Positions 1 to 12,500 of a stretch of DNA of 64,000 nucleotides are shown here, one piece after another. The DNA lies in assembly GCA_949318235.1 (NCBI GenBank), contig OX439136.1, forward strand, positions 16,247,111 through 16,311,110, written 5' to 3'. The notes under the pieces were generated by a model, which did not search any database, was not told the DNA's origin, and worked only from the letters and a program-made list of their open reading frames with translations. Source of the stretch: Ecdyonurus torrentis (Eukaryota; Arthropoda; Insecta; Ephemeroptera; Heptageniidae). A program made the translations under genes and the position numbers. The stretch's first letter is position 1, and each line of letters begins with the position of its first letter.

Positions 1-3000
1 TGATACATTACTAGTACTTTCTTCTTTATCTCTCTTTCTCTCTTCTTCAAATACTAGAATTTGTTGTAGTAATATCCATGGATCAATAGTTTCTATTGGC
101 ATTTCAATCACGTTATCAGATGCATCTAATTGATGACAAATAATATGTGATAAATTTTGTACAAGTCTTGATAATTTAGAAGCTGATAATGTACTTATAA
201 TTTTTATATTATTTTCTTCTAAACAATATATAAATCCTGCTAATATTTTTTCTATAATTTTTGCCCATTTTAATTGTAATTCGATATCTTCTGAATTAGA
301 TATATATTTATTAAGTGATTCATGTAAACATACTTCTAACCATAGAAAACATCTTTGAAATTGATTTTCTAATCTTAATAATGCATCAACAAACATTTCA
401 ATTTGTAATGTTCTACATAGACCTTCAATACCTCTTTGATTTGGTGAAGATGATTGTGATTGAAAACTAGATTCTAGAACATTTGCAAGTTCTTCCCAGC
501 ATTTTTCTTCCCATAATTGTTCAACACCTGCTAAACTTCTACTACGTTCAATGTTCGTAAGTAATTTCTCAACTACATCTGTAGTAATCACACCATTATT
601 TCTACAATTTGGTATTATAACACCCTGAGGAAAGTTTTCTAAACACTCTAGAACGCTATGTAAACATACACTAGTTTCATGTGGATCAAGATTTTGTAAT
701 GCAATATGAGCTCTTAACCAATTAACTCTAATTACAAAATTATCTTTAAATAATTCTTTACGTAATTGTAGAAATATTAATTGTCCCATATCTTCTGATA
801 ATTGATTACAGATTGTATTCTCATTTGAATCAGTAGTTTTTCTTTTTATAGATGATTTTTTATCCATATATAATTCACAATTTAATAATGTAATCTCACC
901 ATCAATTTTTAAATCATTTGAATCATATTCATCCCATAATGGATTTGGATGTTGTGTCCATTTTCTCATTAATTCATAACAATCTAAGTAAATTGTTATT
1001 AATTTTGGTGGCCATGTAAGATGTTCTTTGGTACTTAATGACTGTATGAAGTCTGTTATCAAGTTATTTACGCCCCAATTTTCTTTATGTTCTTCAATGA
1101 ATGTTTTGATATCTTGTTTTTCTTTTGATGTTCCGAAATATTCTTCTTTCTTGATACTTTCTGTAACGTCCACTTGACTGTTGGCGGAAGTTCTACGTGA
1201 CATTACGGCTCCTATGTCACCCTCACGACTTGCAAATAGTTTGTACATGTCCATCGTGTCCATGGAATTGTCATCTAGAGAGGATCTGATGCCATCTTTA
1301 CTACCCTCAGGTCTGCAAAAATAAATTGTACGATTGTTTGAAATGTAATGTGGTAAAAAACAAACATATAAAAGCATTGTTAATTAAAGAATAAAGGATA
1401 GGAGACACTAAGAAGCGCCTTACCACGATGAGGTCCATAGCTTGGTGAAAATCTTGATGGCACAGGTTACACAAATATATTTACAAGTTTTAAGACGTTT
1501 CGAGGGCAACAGCCTTCTTCTTCAGTTGCTTAGTGTAGACTACACTCTACAAAAGGGCTGTTGCCCTCGAAACGTCTTAAAACTTGTAAAAAATATATTT
1601 GTGTAACCTGTGCCATCAAGACTTTCACCAAGCTACGGACCTCATCGTGATAAGGCGCTTGTTGGTTTCTCCTATCCTTTATTCTTTGATTGATTATCAA
1701 TTAAAACCAAAATGGTTTTAATCTTTCCTAATTAATTACATATCGTCGCAGGTCCACTATATTGTCCGATGTCCATTTGACCTTGAAAAATATTTTTTGC
1801 TGCAAATGGCCTGAAATGGAAAAATCCAAAATTTGGGGTCGATCCGATGAAATATATTTTTTCAAGGTCAATTGGACATCGGACATTATAGCGGACCAAC
1901 GTCGATATAATTTCTGCATATAAAAGCATTGTTTATTTTAAAGGGAATGTTTCAACCCAATTTTTGGCTGTCTTTCATTATTCTATGGCCTACATTCACA
2001 TTAAGGCAATTTTATTTCTCCTCAGTATAGCTGTGTAATAAATAATGGTATTTTTTACTATAGGCCTACAATTGTTTAAATTTAGTATGTATCAAATAAC
2101 TGGGATAATTTTTTAATTTCTTTTAACTAATGTGTTAAATTAATGAAACTCAACAATTGGTGGAAAAAAAAAATATGGAGGTTAAAAAAAGGGGGCTAAA
2201 TTAATTTAAAATTGACTCACAGTAATGAGAGAGGTATGAGCCGACGCAGGGACTCCCCCAATGTGATGTCTTCTGCATCTCTACGAACTGTACTACGTAC
2301 ACGAGCTGATCTCCTCTGTCCTCCAAGGACCCAGTTCTCTAGGAACATGCGACGACGACCTCCTTTCTTACTGGACTCCGCCTCTGTGAAAACATATTAG
2401 TATCATTTTTTTTTTTTTTTTTTTTAGCTAGTCTAACCCTGGTACAAGTGGCTAATATTTTAACAATTGCAAACCTTAGCCCAAACAATTGAAATTTATA
2501 TAAAGTTTTGGTATATTTTTAATAGTTAGGCCTACAATATTTTGTCTGTTTGGACAATTTCCAAAACATGAATAATAATAATAATAATAATAAATGGTTT
2601 TTATTGAGAGGCCATTTATATAGAATATAAATGTAACTAAAATGAATGACAACATTTATGCACCAATATAAACTGTTTATACATAGGCCTATAATATAGG
2701 CCTAATATTTTTATGATTAGTTTCTCAGTACATATTTAAAATGGTATAATTTATAATACAGTAATAATAAAATCATCATTCCCAGCATTTTTAAAAATTT
2801 ACATGGCATTTGACTTGACACATAAATTCACCAACCTTTTCCCTTAAATGTGAATCTAAGCACATTGTAATTTTTTTTTACAACAGTGGAAAGATTTTAT
2901 AGTGTAAATGAATTCAGAATTTGGAAATAAAATATTAAATAATGTACTGTACTACTGTACCTTCTCCAGCTTCTTCGTCTTGTTTAGGTTTGTTCTCCGA

Positions 3001-6000
3001 CGTCTCTGTTTGTTGTTCATCCTCATCCATTACATCTTCTGTCCAAGGTGCTCCTCCCTCACTCTCGGGTCTCACAACTTTGAGGTTGATAGACTGACCC
3101 ATGCTCTACAAACAAAAACATAACAATTAAATCAAATGACTGCAAATTAAACTTTGGTTAAATTAATATAAGACAATAAAAATTTTAATTTATAATAGAA
3201 AATAGTAAGATAGAGCTTAGAACATGTTAAATTGAAAATTAAAAAAATGTGGATATTCTCTAATTTATGTAGTTGATTGGGACTTGAGATCAAATGTTGC
3301 AGCACAGACTTTTTCAAATTGACATTTTTTTTTTTTTTTTTTTAGATTAAGAAAAAAAGAACGCCAAAGGTAAATATACCAGCCATTTCAGTACTGTACC
3401 TATAATTAGAAAAAACATTAACAATTTTTAATAGTGCACAAATAAAACTCAGTTCTTTGCTTAATACACATAAAAGTGCATCTAGTATCTCTCACTTAAA
3501 TAATTCCAGCCTCAGTAGTTTTCTCAAAAATCTCTAAAAATATGGCCCTGCAATGCTAATACATAGGTATAATAAAGAAAAGGATAGAGATACCAGCAAG
3601 AACCACATCTCTATTTTTTAGTTTATTGTTAATCCTAACCTCAATATTTTTTTTCACCTTAAATTGACTGCAATGTTAATAGATTGAAAATCAATGGACC
3701 TTTAAAGTTTCCCTACACACCACAATAATAACCTCTATTCATTTTTTTTTAAATACTTACTATAGGAGCTTCTGATTGCTCAATATAATGATACAGTTGC
3801 AGTATTTCTTCTCCTACAGCTATCCAGGAGTGAGAGAGAGGTTTAGAGAGACCAATAGGTGGACGTGGTTCTTCTTTGTCTGAATTTCTCAGAGTTTCTC
3901 TCATCTGCAGAGCTTCCTTGATCACCTCTTTAGCTTCAGTCTCTTCAGCAACGCCAGTCATAGATAATGGACTGTAAAAATATCATCAAATATTCTTAAA
4001 TTTATCTTTTGAGCACTATTAATAGTTTATACTTTATCAATGATACCTCAGTAAGTTCAAAAGTTACTTACAAGCTTATGAGTAAAATTTAATTTGAGAC
4101 TTTAAATTTTCAATTTAAGGAAAAAAAAAAACATCGCGGTTAGAATCAATAATAAAGAAAAGGATAGATTTACCAGCAAGGGCCTTACCATAGTAGAAGT
4201 TCTATGGAGAGGTCGAGGTCTCCTGTGGCACAGTATTTTGTTAAATAATATAAAATAAACTTTTTTATAACAAAATAGTGTGCCATGCGAGACCTCGACC
4301 TCTCCCTCTCTATAGAACTTCTATTGTGGTAAGGCCCTTGCTGTTCATTCTATCCTTTTTCTTTATTATTGAGACTGTAAATTTTGAATACCTATGAACT
4401 AATACAACAGTTTATGGGGCTATTTTTTGTTTGTATAATAATAATATGGTATATTTAAACCTATAGAGGAATTGTAGAGGTATCTGTCACTTTTAAAGCA
4501 CGTAAAAAGTTGTTGTTTTACATCATACACAAGTTACAACAATAATGTCGCAACTTTGTTTGCCTGTTGACAGACGTCAAATTTATGTGTCATGTGAATG
4601 ATACTTAACAGGTGTTAAATAATAAGGCAATGAGATGATATATTCAATGTATACTTACTCATTAGGAAATATTTCTTTGTAATGCTGTTTGAGAGAAGGA
4701 GATTCATGTAGCATGGCATCTCTCAATGCTAAACCTTTGGTAAAATCAGGGTCTCTCCTCAGACCCTTTGCAACATACAGCATACATGTCATGTAGTCGT
4801 TGAGGGCAAATAAGATGGTCACCAAGTGGTCCAAGCATGGCCAGTGAGTGGGACTGCATTGTAAGCCCTGCAATGTAAAAGCTTTTAATTATGATCTAAT
4901 ACTGTAAGGTGGGGTGACGTTGGTCCTATAGAGCAACTTTGCAATTACATCATAATTTATTGTAAAATTTTAGAGATTTTTATTTTTATTTTCTGCTATT
5001 ATTAGGCCTATCCTATTAATATTATTATTATTATTATTATTATTTTTAATCAGAGATATAGGCCTACACTATATTACATAGGTTTCAGAATCATGAAATT
5101 TAAACAATAGTTTGGTGAAAAATGGGGTGACAAAGTAGTCCTACTTTATGGTATACCCAACATGAGGCCTAACTTTTATAGCCTCGTATGAACAGCCACT
5201 AACCCCCGTAAGCTGCGACGCTAACTAAGTAGTTAAACCGTAGTTAAGTTGTTATTTTGATTGTTGCAACAATTAAAAAAAGATAACTAAGGTTTAACTA
5301 GAGGTTACAGCTTACAGCCCTAAAAGCTGGATCAATAAGCTGTGTTCACATATTCTGATTAACGTCCCTATAATATACCAGGTACTCTCACTTCATAAGA
5401 ATTATTAACAATTTTTTTTAATTGTTGAGAGGTCAAGTTTGCCATTTAACTGCATGTTATTTGAGTGAGGTTTTTAACGGTTTTGGGGAGAGTACCTAGT
5501 ATTTTCTAGGGATCTTAATTCTGATGTATGCATAACAAAATTCTACAATACATTTCATTGTTGTATTAAATTTTGTTATGCAAAAATTGGACAGCTTTAT
5601 AATACTTTGGAGCTAGTACATTGTTGTGTTTAAGAGGTATAAATTTAATCATTTAATTAACGAGTAAAAACAGCATTTTGACCCTACTTTAAACAAACAG
5701 TTATTGCATTGGTACATACAGATTGTTGTTAAAATTGGGGTTGTTTCAATTAAAAAAAAAAAAATAATAATAATAAGGCTAGCACAGAGATTCAAATTCT
5801 AATTAGATCTTTAATCAGCAACAGAGAAAGTTCAAATACACTGAATATAATAGAGATAAATAAACACATAGATTTTAAGACTCTTAAAGTTTAGTGGCGT
5901 GAGCTATTCAATGCATGCTTATTAACTCTATGCTAGCAAGGTTTTCACCACGCTATAGGAAACTCTCCACTATGGTAAAGGTGCATTCACATATTCTTAA

Positions 6001-8377
6001 ATTTGTTATAACTTTGCACAGCAAAATAATTTTTCTCATTTAAAACAATGCTATTTTACAATTTGTTACACAAAGTTATAACAAATTTAAGAATACATAT
6101 GTCAATGCACCTTAAGTCTCTTGATAATTTCCCTTCATTTAGTCCCTTTTTGTTTAAATTTATCATACCTAACCATTATATAATTTTTTTTATTATTTAT
6201 TATTATTACCTATTATTATTATTATTTTTTTTTTTTGACATCCCGTTTTATTCATTAAACTATTCTTTACCTGATAGAAAGCAGTGGCTGCCAGTTTATA
6301 ATTCCCAATCTTCTCTGCTACGCAACCAGTTTTGAACCAAAGACTGACATCTGTATTATCCAACTCCAGAGCTTGAAGAAAGTATTCCAGAGCCGTTGCC
6401 TCACATCCTTTTTTCAATTCTAAGTTACCAACATTCTTCAAGCAAGAGTATTTCAACGATAGAGTTGGAGGAACAACGCCTTGGATAGCATCTGACTTTT
6501 GGACCTGTGTAGATATAATAAACAAGATTACATAATGTGCTGTATATTATAGCAATAAATAATAATAATAGAGAACTTTATTGATGTAATGTGAGGGCAA
6601 CCTTACTATTACCACATCATATTCCCAAAATGTATTAGCTTTAAAGAAAAATATAAGGCAGACAACTGACAACATAAATGACAAATATTTGCCAAACTAG
6701 TTTATTACATAATATGTATATCGAAGGTGCTCCACTATAATGCCAGAAGTTCACTTGACCTTGAAAAACTTGTTGATGCTGAATTTTGAATTGCAGGTCA
6801 CTTGCAGCAAAATAAATATTTTTCAATGAAAATGATTTCTATGTCACATACAGGTTAAATCCAATGGAAGTTATCGGGTTACAAAATTCTTTAAAAATGT
6901 CTATGGCTTAAAACACGTAAAAGTATGTCTAGTATTTTTCATTTAAATTTCTTCAGAATCGGTAAAGTAGTTTTCTCAAAAATCGGAAGGAAAAAAAAAA
7001 AAAAAAAAAGCTCCCCTCCTCCCCCCCCCCCCCCCCCCCCAATAAATATATTGTTAAATTAGGGGACCCTTAGCTTTCCCCGCGAACTAAACCAAAAAGC
7101 TCCATTAACTAATGAAGAAGCAACTATTTTGAGGCCAACTTAAAGCGATTTTGATCACATCCGCTTCTGTTTCTACGTTCTACACATATACGCAGTATAT
7201 TAAAATGGAAGCGGATGTGAGCAAAATTGCTTAAAGTAGGTCTCAAAATAGTTGTTTATTTATTATTCAATTACATGTGATTTAATAGAAATGAGTGAGA
7301 CAAATGGTGAACTGTCTTGAGATACCTCTGATTTGGTGTGGGACTGGCAGGAGACATGAATAATAGGTCTGTCAAGCCTAAACATCTCTCCAACCGTTTT
7401 ACCTATGATTCACTGACAAGCGTACAGGTGTGAACATGCAGAGAGCATGAGCAGGCACTCGGTGCATACCGGTGCATACCATGCATGGCCTCTGAAAAAG
7501 CTAACACAGTACCCACCAAAAAATGAGCGGATAATCTCCCATACATACATATATACATATAAACCACCAGGCTTGGTTCATTCAAGACCAAAATGGACTT
7601 TGAACATTATAGCAGAGCACACCCTTGGAATGTATGTATGTACACCTGGTCCCAGAAAAAGCTAACAGATTGTGTTAAAGATTCCCTACATATGTTTTTA
7701 TGTATGTACTGTACCAGTATGTATGTACAGCTCTGGCCAAAAGTTTAAAAACGATTTCTATAGGCAACCTGCAACCACACAATGCTATCTTTATGAGAAA
7801 ATACAGCAGCCACTGCTCCCCGTTCTTAAACTTTTGGCCAGAGCTGTACATATTATGCTGTGCGGAGACATAAACACAACGAGGCCAGAGCAGGTCTGGA
7901 CCAGTGTATATGTACATATGTACATAACTGAATACTGACATTGAAAATTTACATTCTTTATATTTAAGTCCCACAGCATAGCACCATCGTAGTAAGTACA
8001 TATGTATACATTTGAAAACAGAAAATATATAATGTATGTAGCGTTCACATACCTCTTGCAATATTTTTGTATTCAGCAATTCCTGTAGAATATCTTCAGC
8101 CTCTTGTACTTTATTATTTCTTTGAAGTTCTAAAGCTTCCTTGTATTTTGAAACAGCTTGTTCTTCCTGTATGTATCAATAAGCAAAATTATTCTCACGA
8201 ACAAAATATTTATGGAATTTAACATGCTAGTGCTGGTAGCTATGTATGTAATGCTTGTGCTTTGTGCTTGCTAAAATAAATTGGGTTACTTACCAACGCT
8301 TCCCTAGTGATCGTTGGTACATCCTCTTCCTCGCTTTCTTCCGATGATTCTTCATTTAATGCGGTAATTTTAATCAT
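1..8377 (-). CDS. CABIN1: CABIN1 orthologue (calcineurin-binding protein / HIRA-complex subunit), N-terminal part, eight exons
   Basis: Exons on the minus strand: 8294-8377, 8053-8166, 6271-6504, 4659-4867, 3761-3971, 2961-3105, 2221-2383 and 1-1312 (continues beyond the window). All junctions are GT/AG and all phases agree, giving 824 codons. The start MIKITALNEESSEESEEED matches the vertebrate MIRIAALN start. Exons 2-4 encode TPR-type helices (KYKEALELQ; TALEYFLQALELDNTDVSLW; THWPCLDHLVTILFALNDY), as in the N-terminal TPR array of CABIN1. Exons 6-7 form an acidic then basic linker containing RRSARVR, also present in the vertebrate protein. Exon 8 encodes about 437 residues of helical repeats. 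Known for the family: a nuclear protein of about 2200 residues that inhibits calcineurin, represses MEF2 and belongs to the HIRA/UBN1/CABIN1 H3.3 chaperone complex. The identification rests on recalled sequence similarity. Several introns contain hairpin elements, listed separately. Confidence 0.93.
1382..1916. mobile_element. Composite hairpin element: Penelope-tail palindrome plus second hairpin, 17-bp direct repeats
   Basis: The insert is bracketed by a perfect 17-bp direct repeat (CATATAAAAGCATTGTT, 1365-1381 and 1917-1933). Its first part (about 1386-1735) is a long hairpin: GAATAAAGGATAGG at left against CCTATCCTTTATTC at right, inside it ACCACGATGAGGTCCATAGC, and at the centre two inverted copies of GCCCTCGAAACGTCTTAAAA. 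The outer words are diverged versions of the 3' tail of the full-length Penelope-like element at 11839-18979. The second part is a separate hairpin, listed next. It lies in intron 7 of CABIN1. Confidence 0.75.
1740..1911. repeat. Hairpin MITE with TATCG-type ends
   Basis: Inverted repeats of about 55 bp: TATCGTCGCAGGTCCACTAT at left against the complement of ATAGCGGACCAACGTCGATA at right, both continuing through TTGACCTTGAAAAA. The termini sit at TA dinucleotides, suggesting a Tc1/mariner-type non-autonomous element. A degenerate relative is at 6720-6840. Confidence 0.7.
2221..2960. other. CABIN1 exon 7 and intron 6, no extra gene seen
   Basis: Apart from exon 7 (2221-2383), this stretch is intron with a T run near 2407-2426 and a short AAT repeat near 2571-2593. 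I see no other feature in it. Confidence 0.5.
3562..3667 (+). mobile_element. 106-bp minimal Penelope-tail palindrome with 14-bp target duplication
   Basis: Left part AATAAAGAAAAGGATAG then ACCAGCAAG; right part TCTATTTTTT, TTAATCCTAACC and ending CCTTAAATTGA, the same terminal sequence as the full-length Penelope-like insertion. It is flanked by CTGCAATGCTAATA (3548-3561) and CTGCAATGTTAATA (3668-3681), 13 of 14 identical. It lies in intron 5 of CABIN1. This is the shortest copy of the family in the window. Confidence 0.75.
4111..4370 (-). mobile_element. 260-bp Penelope-tail palindrome with 15-bp target duplication
   Basis: Near-perfect hairpin whose arms contain AAAGAAAAGGATAG, CAGCAAGGGCCTTACCATAG and GAGGTCGAGGTCTC, matching the 3' tail at 18858-18979 almost base for base. 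The left end runs the full tail to CAATTTAAGG, so read on the minus strand the element ends CCTTAAATTG. The right arm stops about 40 bp short of that. Flanks are GAGACTTTAAATTTT (4096-4110) and GAGACTGTAAATTTT (4371-4385), 14 of 15 identical. It lies in intron 4 of CABIN1. Confidence 0.82.
5776..5977. mobile_element. Penelope-tail-type hairpin remnant, CTAGCACAGAG subfamily
   Basis: GGCTAGCACAGAG at 5777-5789 and the inverted word CTATGCTAGCAAGG near 5930-5942 are followed by TTTTCACCACGCTATAGG and CTCCACTATGGTAA, the words that recur at 19780, 21113, 22045 and 35300. The element is followed at once by another hairpin at 5978. Confidence 0.55.
5978..6113. repeat. 136-bp hairpin MITE
   Basis: Terminal inverted repeats AAGGTGCATT against AATGCACCTT continue through ATTCTTAAATTTGTTATAAC and its complement, leaving a short centre. 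It lies in CABIN1 intron 3 and abuts a Penelope-tail-type element. I see no coding capacity. Confidence 0.75.
6720..6840. repeat. Degenerate copy of the TATCG hairpin family
   Basis: TATCGAAGGTGCTCCACTAT and CACTTGACCTTGAAAAA parallel the left arm of the hairpin at 1740-1911; the other arm is eroded. It lies in CABIN1 intron 2. Confidence 0.5.
7107..7272. repeat. Hairpin MITE, family copy 1 (second copy at 20519)
   Basis: GAAGAAGCAACTATTTTGAG and TTGATCACATCCGCTTC at left pair with GAAGCGGATGTGAGCAAAAT and CTCAAAATAGTTG at right. The related copy at 20519-20697 shares both arm words in diverged form. Confidence 0.72.
7728..7846. repeat. 119-bp mariner-like MITE with TA target duplication
   Basis: Ends CAGCTCTGGCCAAAAGTTTA and TAAACTTTTGGCCAGAGCTG are perfect inverted repeats, each flanked by TA. 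Size, ends and TA duplication fit Tc1/mariner non-autonomous elements. The word CTCTGGCCAAAACAAG near 62013 and CCCTGGCCAAAACAAG near 19325 may be isolated ends of a related family. Confidence 0.85.
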
Positions 8378-8937
8378 TTTCTATTATTTTATGACAGAAA
8401 ATATTTAAAAATTATGCATTAAATACCTAAAATATTGTAAATTTACAATGAGATCTTGCCGGTGTAACTTTTCCCACCAAACAACTACAACTTTTACAAA
8501 GGTTTGCGTAAATAGTATTTTTATAAAAGTAGAAATATCTAAAATTGACTTACATTTTATCCAAAAAATTTACAATGTAAACTTAATTAATTAATTTTGA
8601 TTATATATAATTAGATAAAAATTGTTGCAGTAAGCAGTAATGCTCAAAAAACTTAATTAAAGGCTCTTCAAAATTTATTTTAATTAAAACGTAAGCCTTG
8701 TTTTTAAAACCATCACCACTATCACCAGCTGATGAAAGAGTAGGCGTGTCAGTGGTTCACTGGTGTCGCACTGCACTGGTGTTTGCCTGTTTGGTGCTTA
8801 TTTGGTGATCATTGCTTCTGCTTCTTCCAGGCTTCTTTAGCCCAGCTATGAGCCCAGCTTAGATTGGGTGGAACAGGGGTGGAAGCACGTGAAAATACCT
8901 TATTTATTTTAATTTGTTAACTTAAACACAATTCAAA
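8378..8937. promoter_or_regulatory. Bidirectional promoter interval between CABIN1 and the 166-aa gene
   Basis: The two start codons (8375-8377 minus, 8938-8940 plus) are 560 bp apart and divergent. The half nearer the plus gene (about 8700-8900) is less AT-rich and holds repeated ACTGGTG-like words. I see no clear TATA box placed for either gene. Divergent transcription from this interval is inferred from the gene layout. Confidence 0.6.
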
Positions 8938-9527
8938 ATGTCTAGTACCGATGGACAACCAACTTTTGCCGTTGCAGATGCTGAACCAAGTGGTCATCGC
9001 GGTAATTTGACTCCAGAAGAGAGGTATGATGAGATGAAATTATAAATTTTATGTGTAATTTTATGTTTTAAGTATGTTTGGTGGTATGCCTGGAGTAATT
9101 GGGCACCCCTATATGAATTCATTTTTGGGTAGAGCATGAAATTCTAAGACTTTTTTTCATGGGGTTCCTGCCTTTCAATATTCTTGTATACATAGTGCTT
9201 ATATGCATACATACATACATATTTATATTTATGTACATATACATACATAAATCTTAATAATAATAATAAATCTAATGTTTATGCAATCTTACCTTTCAGA
9301 ATAACAATGAGGAAAAATATGATCAAGTTTCTTTCTAAGGACAGTACAGTTGACAAGTAAGATTTCAAAACAAATTTTGTTGAAAATTTACTATATGCGG
9401 TATATATGTATGGTAATTGCCACAACTAAATCAAGGTGTGTCTTCTGCGCATATCCCCACCTTCTTGAGGCACTCGTTTGTGCAAGCACCTTAATATGCT
9501 TGACCGGCTGTCTCATGTATGCTTGTG

Positions 9528-9589
<62 letters not shown>

Positions 9590-12500
9590 GCTGTCCCTGT
9601 CTCTATGATGGACTATATAAAGATGATAGTATTCTGTCTCAGTCTAGTACTAGGAGAACAGGGACAGCAGAGAGATAGAGAGAGAAGGTGTGCATATGAG
9701 CGTGAGGAGCGTACACCAGACTGCTGGTCAAGCATGCATATTGTGGTGCTTGTACAGATGACAGCTTGAGGAAGGCGGAGAAATACAGCAGAGACACACC
9801 TTGCTTTTGTTTTGACAATCACCTTCCAGCTACTTTATTCAAGCGGCATAATCAGTTAATCGGCATATTACAGTTTATCATTCACCATTAAAACCATGAA
9901 AATGTCAAGGCAGGCTGGTCACCTTTTATACATGTTTTTGAACTCTATACACCAAACTGAAGAAAGTGTATACACTTATACCATGCAATATTTGCACCCA
10001 GCAGTAGCTTAACCCTTCAATCAAACTAGAAACACCAAATGATAATCAAGTCAATGGCCTTAAGTACTCTACTATGTATATCTATTTATTATATTTATGA
10101 ACAATCAACTATGTGACTATCTAAATTTAGCTGAATATAGGCCTATATATTTATTTACTTATTATTATTATTGTTAATATTATTTTTTTTTTCAGAATGC
10201 GCAATGAGCATTTAAAAACATTACTTGAAGAAGATGACTGGTATGGGAGAGTTGAAAAAGGAATGTCAAGAGTTGTTACTAATTGTGATGTCACTAAGAA
10301 ACCTTATATAGATATGCTCAAAGATCTTGGGTATATACCTTATAAACCTAATGAATCATCAGCAAGTGAAACTGATACAAAGGAAAAAGCAAAAGAATTG
10401 AATAAAGTTCTTGAAGAACTAGTCACCTCTCCAAATTGTAAGTTTATATCAGTATTGTACTATTTTACTTGATTTAATTAGAAACTTATTTTATAAATTT
10501 TATGTCAGTTGTAAGTGTAGCATTTAACTTAATATTTTACATATAAGTTTTTTAATATTTTAGTAAGAGGTAGAAACATTTGTTGGTTTTCCAACAAGTA
10601 GATAGGAGTGTCAATGAGGAAGACTAAAAAAAAAAAAAAAGGGGAGGGTTGTTTTATTGCATATTCTAAAAGAAAATATTGCCTTGAATCAATAGGTATG
10701 CGAATTTCTAATTTTTGAGTTCATTAAGTATTTTTAATTAATTTTTGAAAGTCGTAAAATGATGTCATGTTCGGTAATTTTTTCCTGTGCTCACATGCAG
10801 TATACTTAAAGACGTAGAACACCTTGAACAAAAAACTTGCCTAATATCCTAACATACCTACCCAAATATCAACATTATTTTGGCCGGAGTCATTGATTTC
10901 TAATTTATTTTCCATTTACAAAATGTCAGTTGCGGGTTTACTACGTCACAGCTCGCCTGGTCCACGCGCGCGGAAACAGGCGAGCTGTGACGTATTAAAC
11001 CCGCAACTGACATTTTGTAAATGGAAAATAAATTAGAAATCATCGACTCCGGCCAAAATAATGATGATATTTGGTTATGTTAGGATATTAGGCAAGTTTT
11101 TTGTTCAAGGTGTTCTACGCCTTTAAATACTTAAAGCCATAGATAAGATGAAACAGCATGTTCTTTTCAATCATTATACACAAAATGTGATCTACAAAGC
11201 CAATGACAATTTTTTACCAGAATGTATAAATGTGGTCCTACAAGAGAACGTAGAAAAACTGCAAAGTATGCAGTTTGTGATAATACTTCTGTTTATGATG
11301 TCAGAAACAGACAGAAATTAGTATGAGAATGTTGTGCAGTTGCATAAATCAAACTTTTCTGATCACTGCTATAGCACTAAGTTGGGGTGTGAGGCAAAAA
11401 TAAATTTATTTATGTAAGACCCATGAAGTGTTTTGTGATGTAAATGCTGTATGCAGTGATGTATGCATTAAATAAAGTAAAAAAATCTATAAATTCACAT
11501 ATCTATCGATTCAGAACAATGCTCACTTTTACAACAAAATTACCCGCTTTTTTTCCCCTCTCATGTTACATTACAGAGTTTATTTCTCACTGTTTTTCTT
11601 CATATTTTAGCCCAGATATTTACAGTTTTACTACCATAATCAAGTTTATATGTTCTTTAGAAAAGAAAATACATATATTTTTTTATGCATTTCAAACTAT
11701 ACTTTATTGAAATTACATACAAATGTGACACTTAATAATAAACAAAGGAGACACGCTCTCTTGTAAAAGGAACAAAAACAAAATGTAAAAATCCTAGATC
11801 TTGAGATTCATCAAGTTATTAATAATAGAAAAAACAAATGTTATAAAAGTTTCTTTATAACTTGAGAGCTTTCGTCATATGATAATGACATTATCAATCA
11901 AAAGAGAAAATTACTTGAGCACATCACTGAGCAGTGTCTTGTCTTGTACTGCCGTGTTATGCTCTTGCTGGTTTGGAGTTGGTGGAGAGGGGTGGGGGTG
12001 GAGTAGGGAATCTGGGAAGGAGTGTGAATGAGTGAGGGAAGGAGTGAGTGAGGGAAAGGGAAAAGGTGGGGAGGGGAGCGGGAATAGGGTATATTTTTGA
12101 AATATGTTAGCGAATATTAAGTCCAGGCAGCCCTTGGGCTTTTCTGGATCTTAATATATGTTGATATGCTAATTCATATTGTCGTAATGTCGCATAGTTG
12201 GCTGGGCCCGGAATAGTGCGAAGTATTGTTGATTTATAACATAATTGGAAATTTGATATGCCATGAGAGGCCGCATGTTCAGCCACAGGTTTTTCCATCT
12301 CATTGTTTTTTACGGATTGTCTGTGGCCATTCATGCGGTCTCTCGCTTTTTGTGTGGTTAAGCCTATGTAAAATGCTTGACATTTTTCCTGTTGGCCTGT
12401 GGTGGGGTTGGTGGTATGTTGGGTACATTCAAGTTTGTAGATTACGTTTTCTGATGTGCAAGTATTGTGGCCGTGGATAGGGTATGTGAGGTTGGTGACG

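Noticed and set aside
9350..9769. 139-codon ORF with long Ser-Leu repeat
   Set aside because: It is the translation of a (CT)n microsatellite inside an inverted-repeat element.
11161..11330. Open frames around 11220-11330 (for example RMYKCGPTRERRKTAKYAV)
   Set aside because: Two frames are open for a similar short length, no family signature is visible and there is no splice context.
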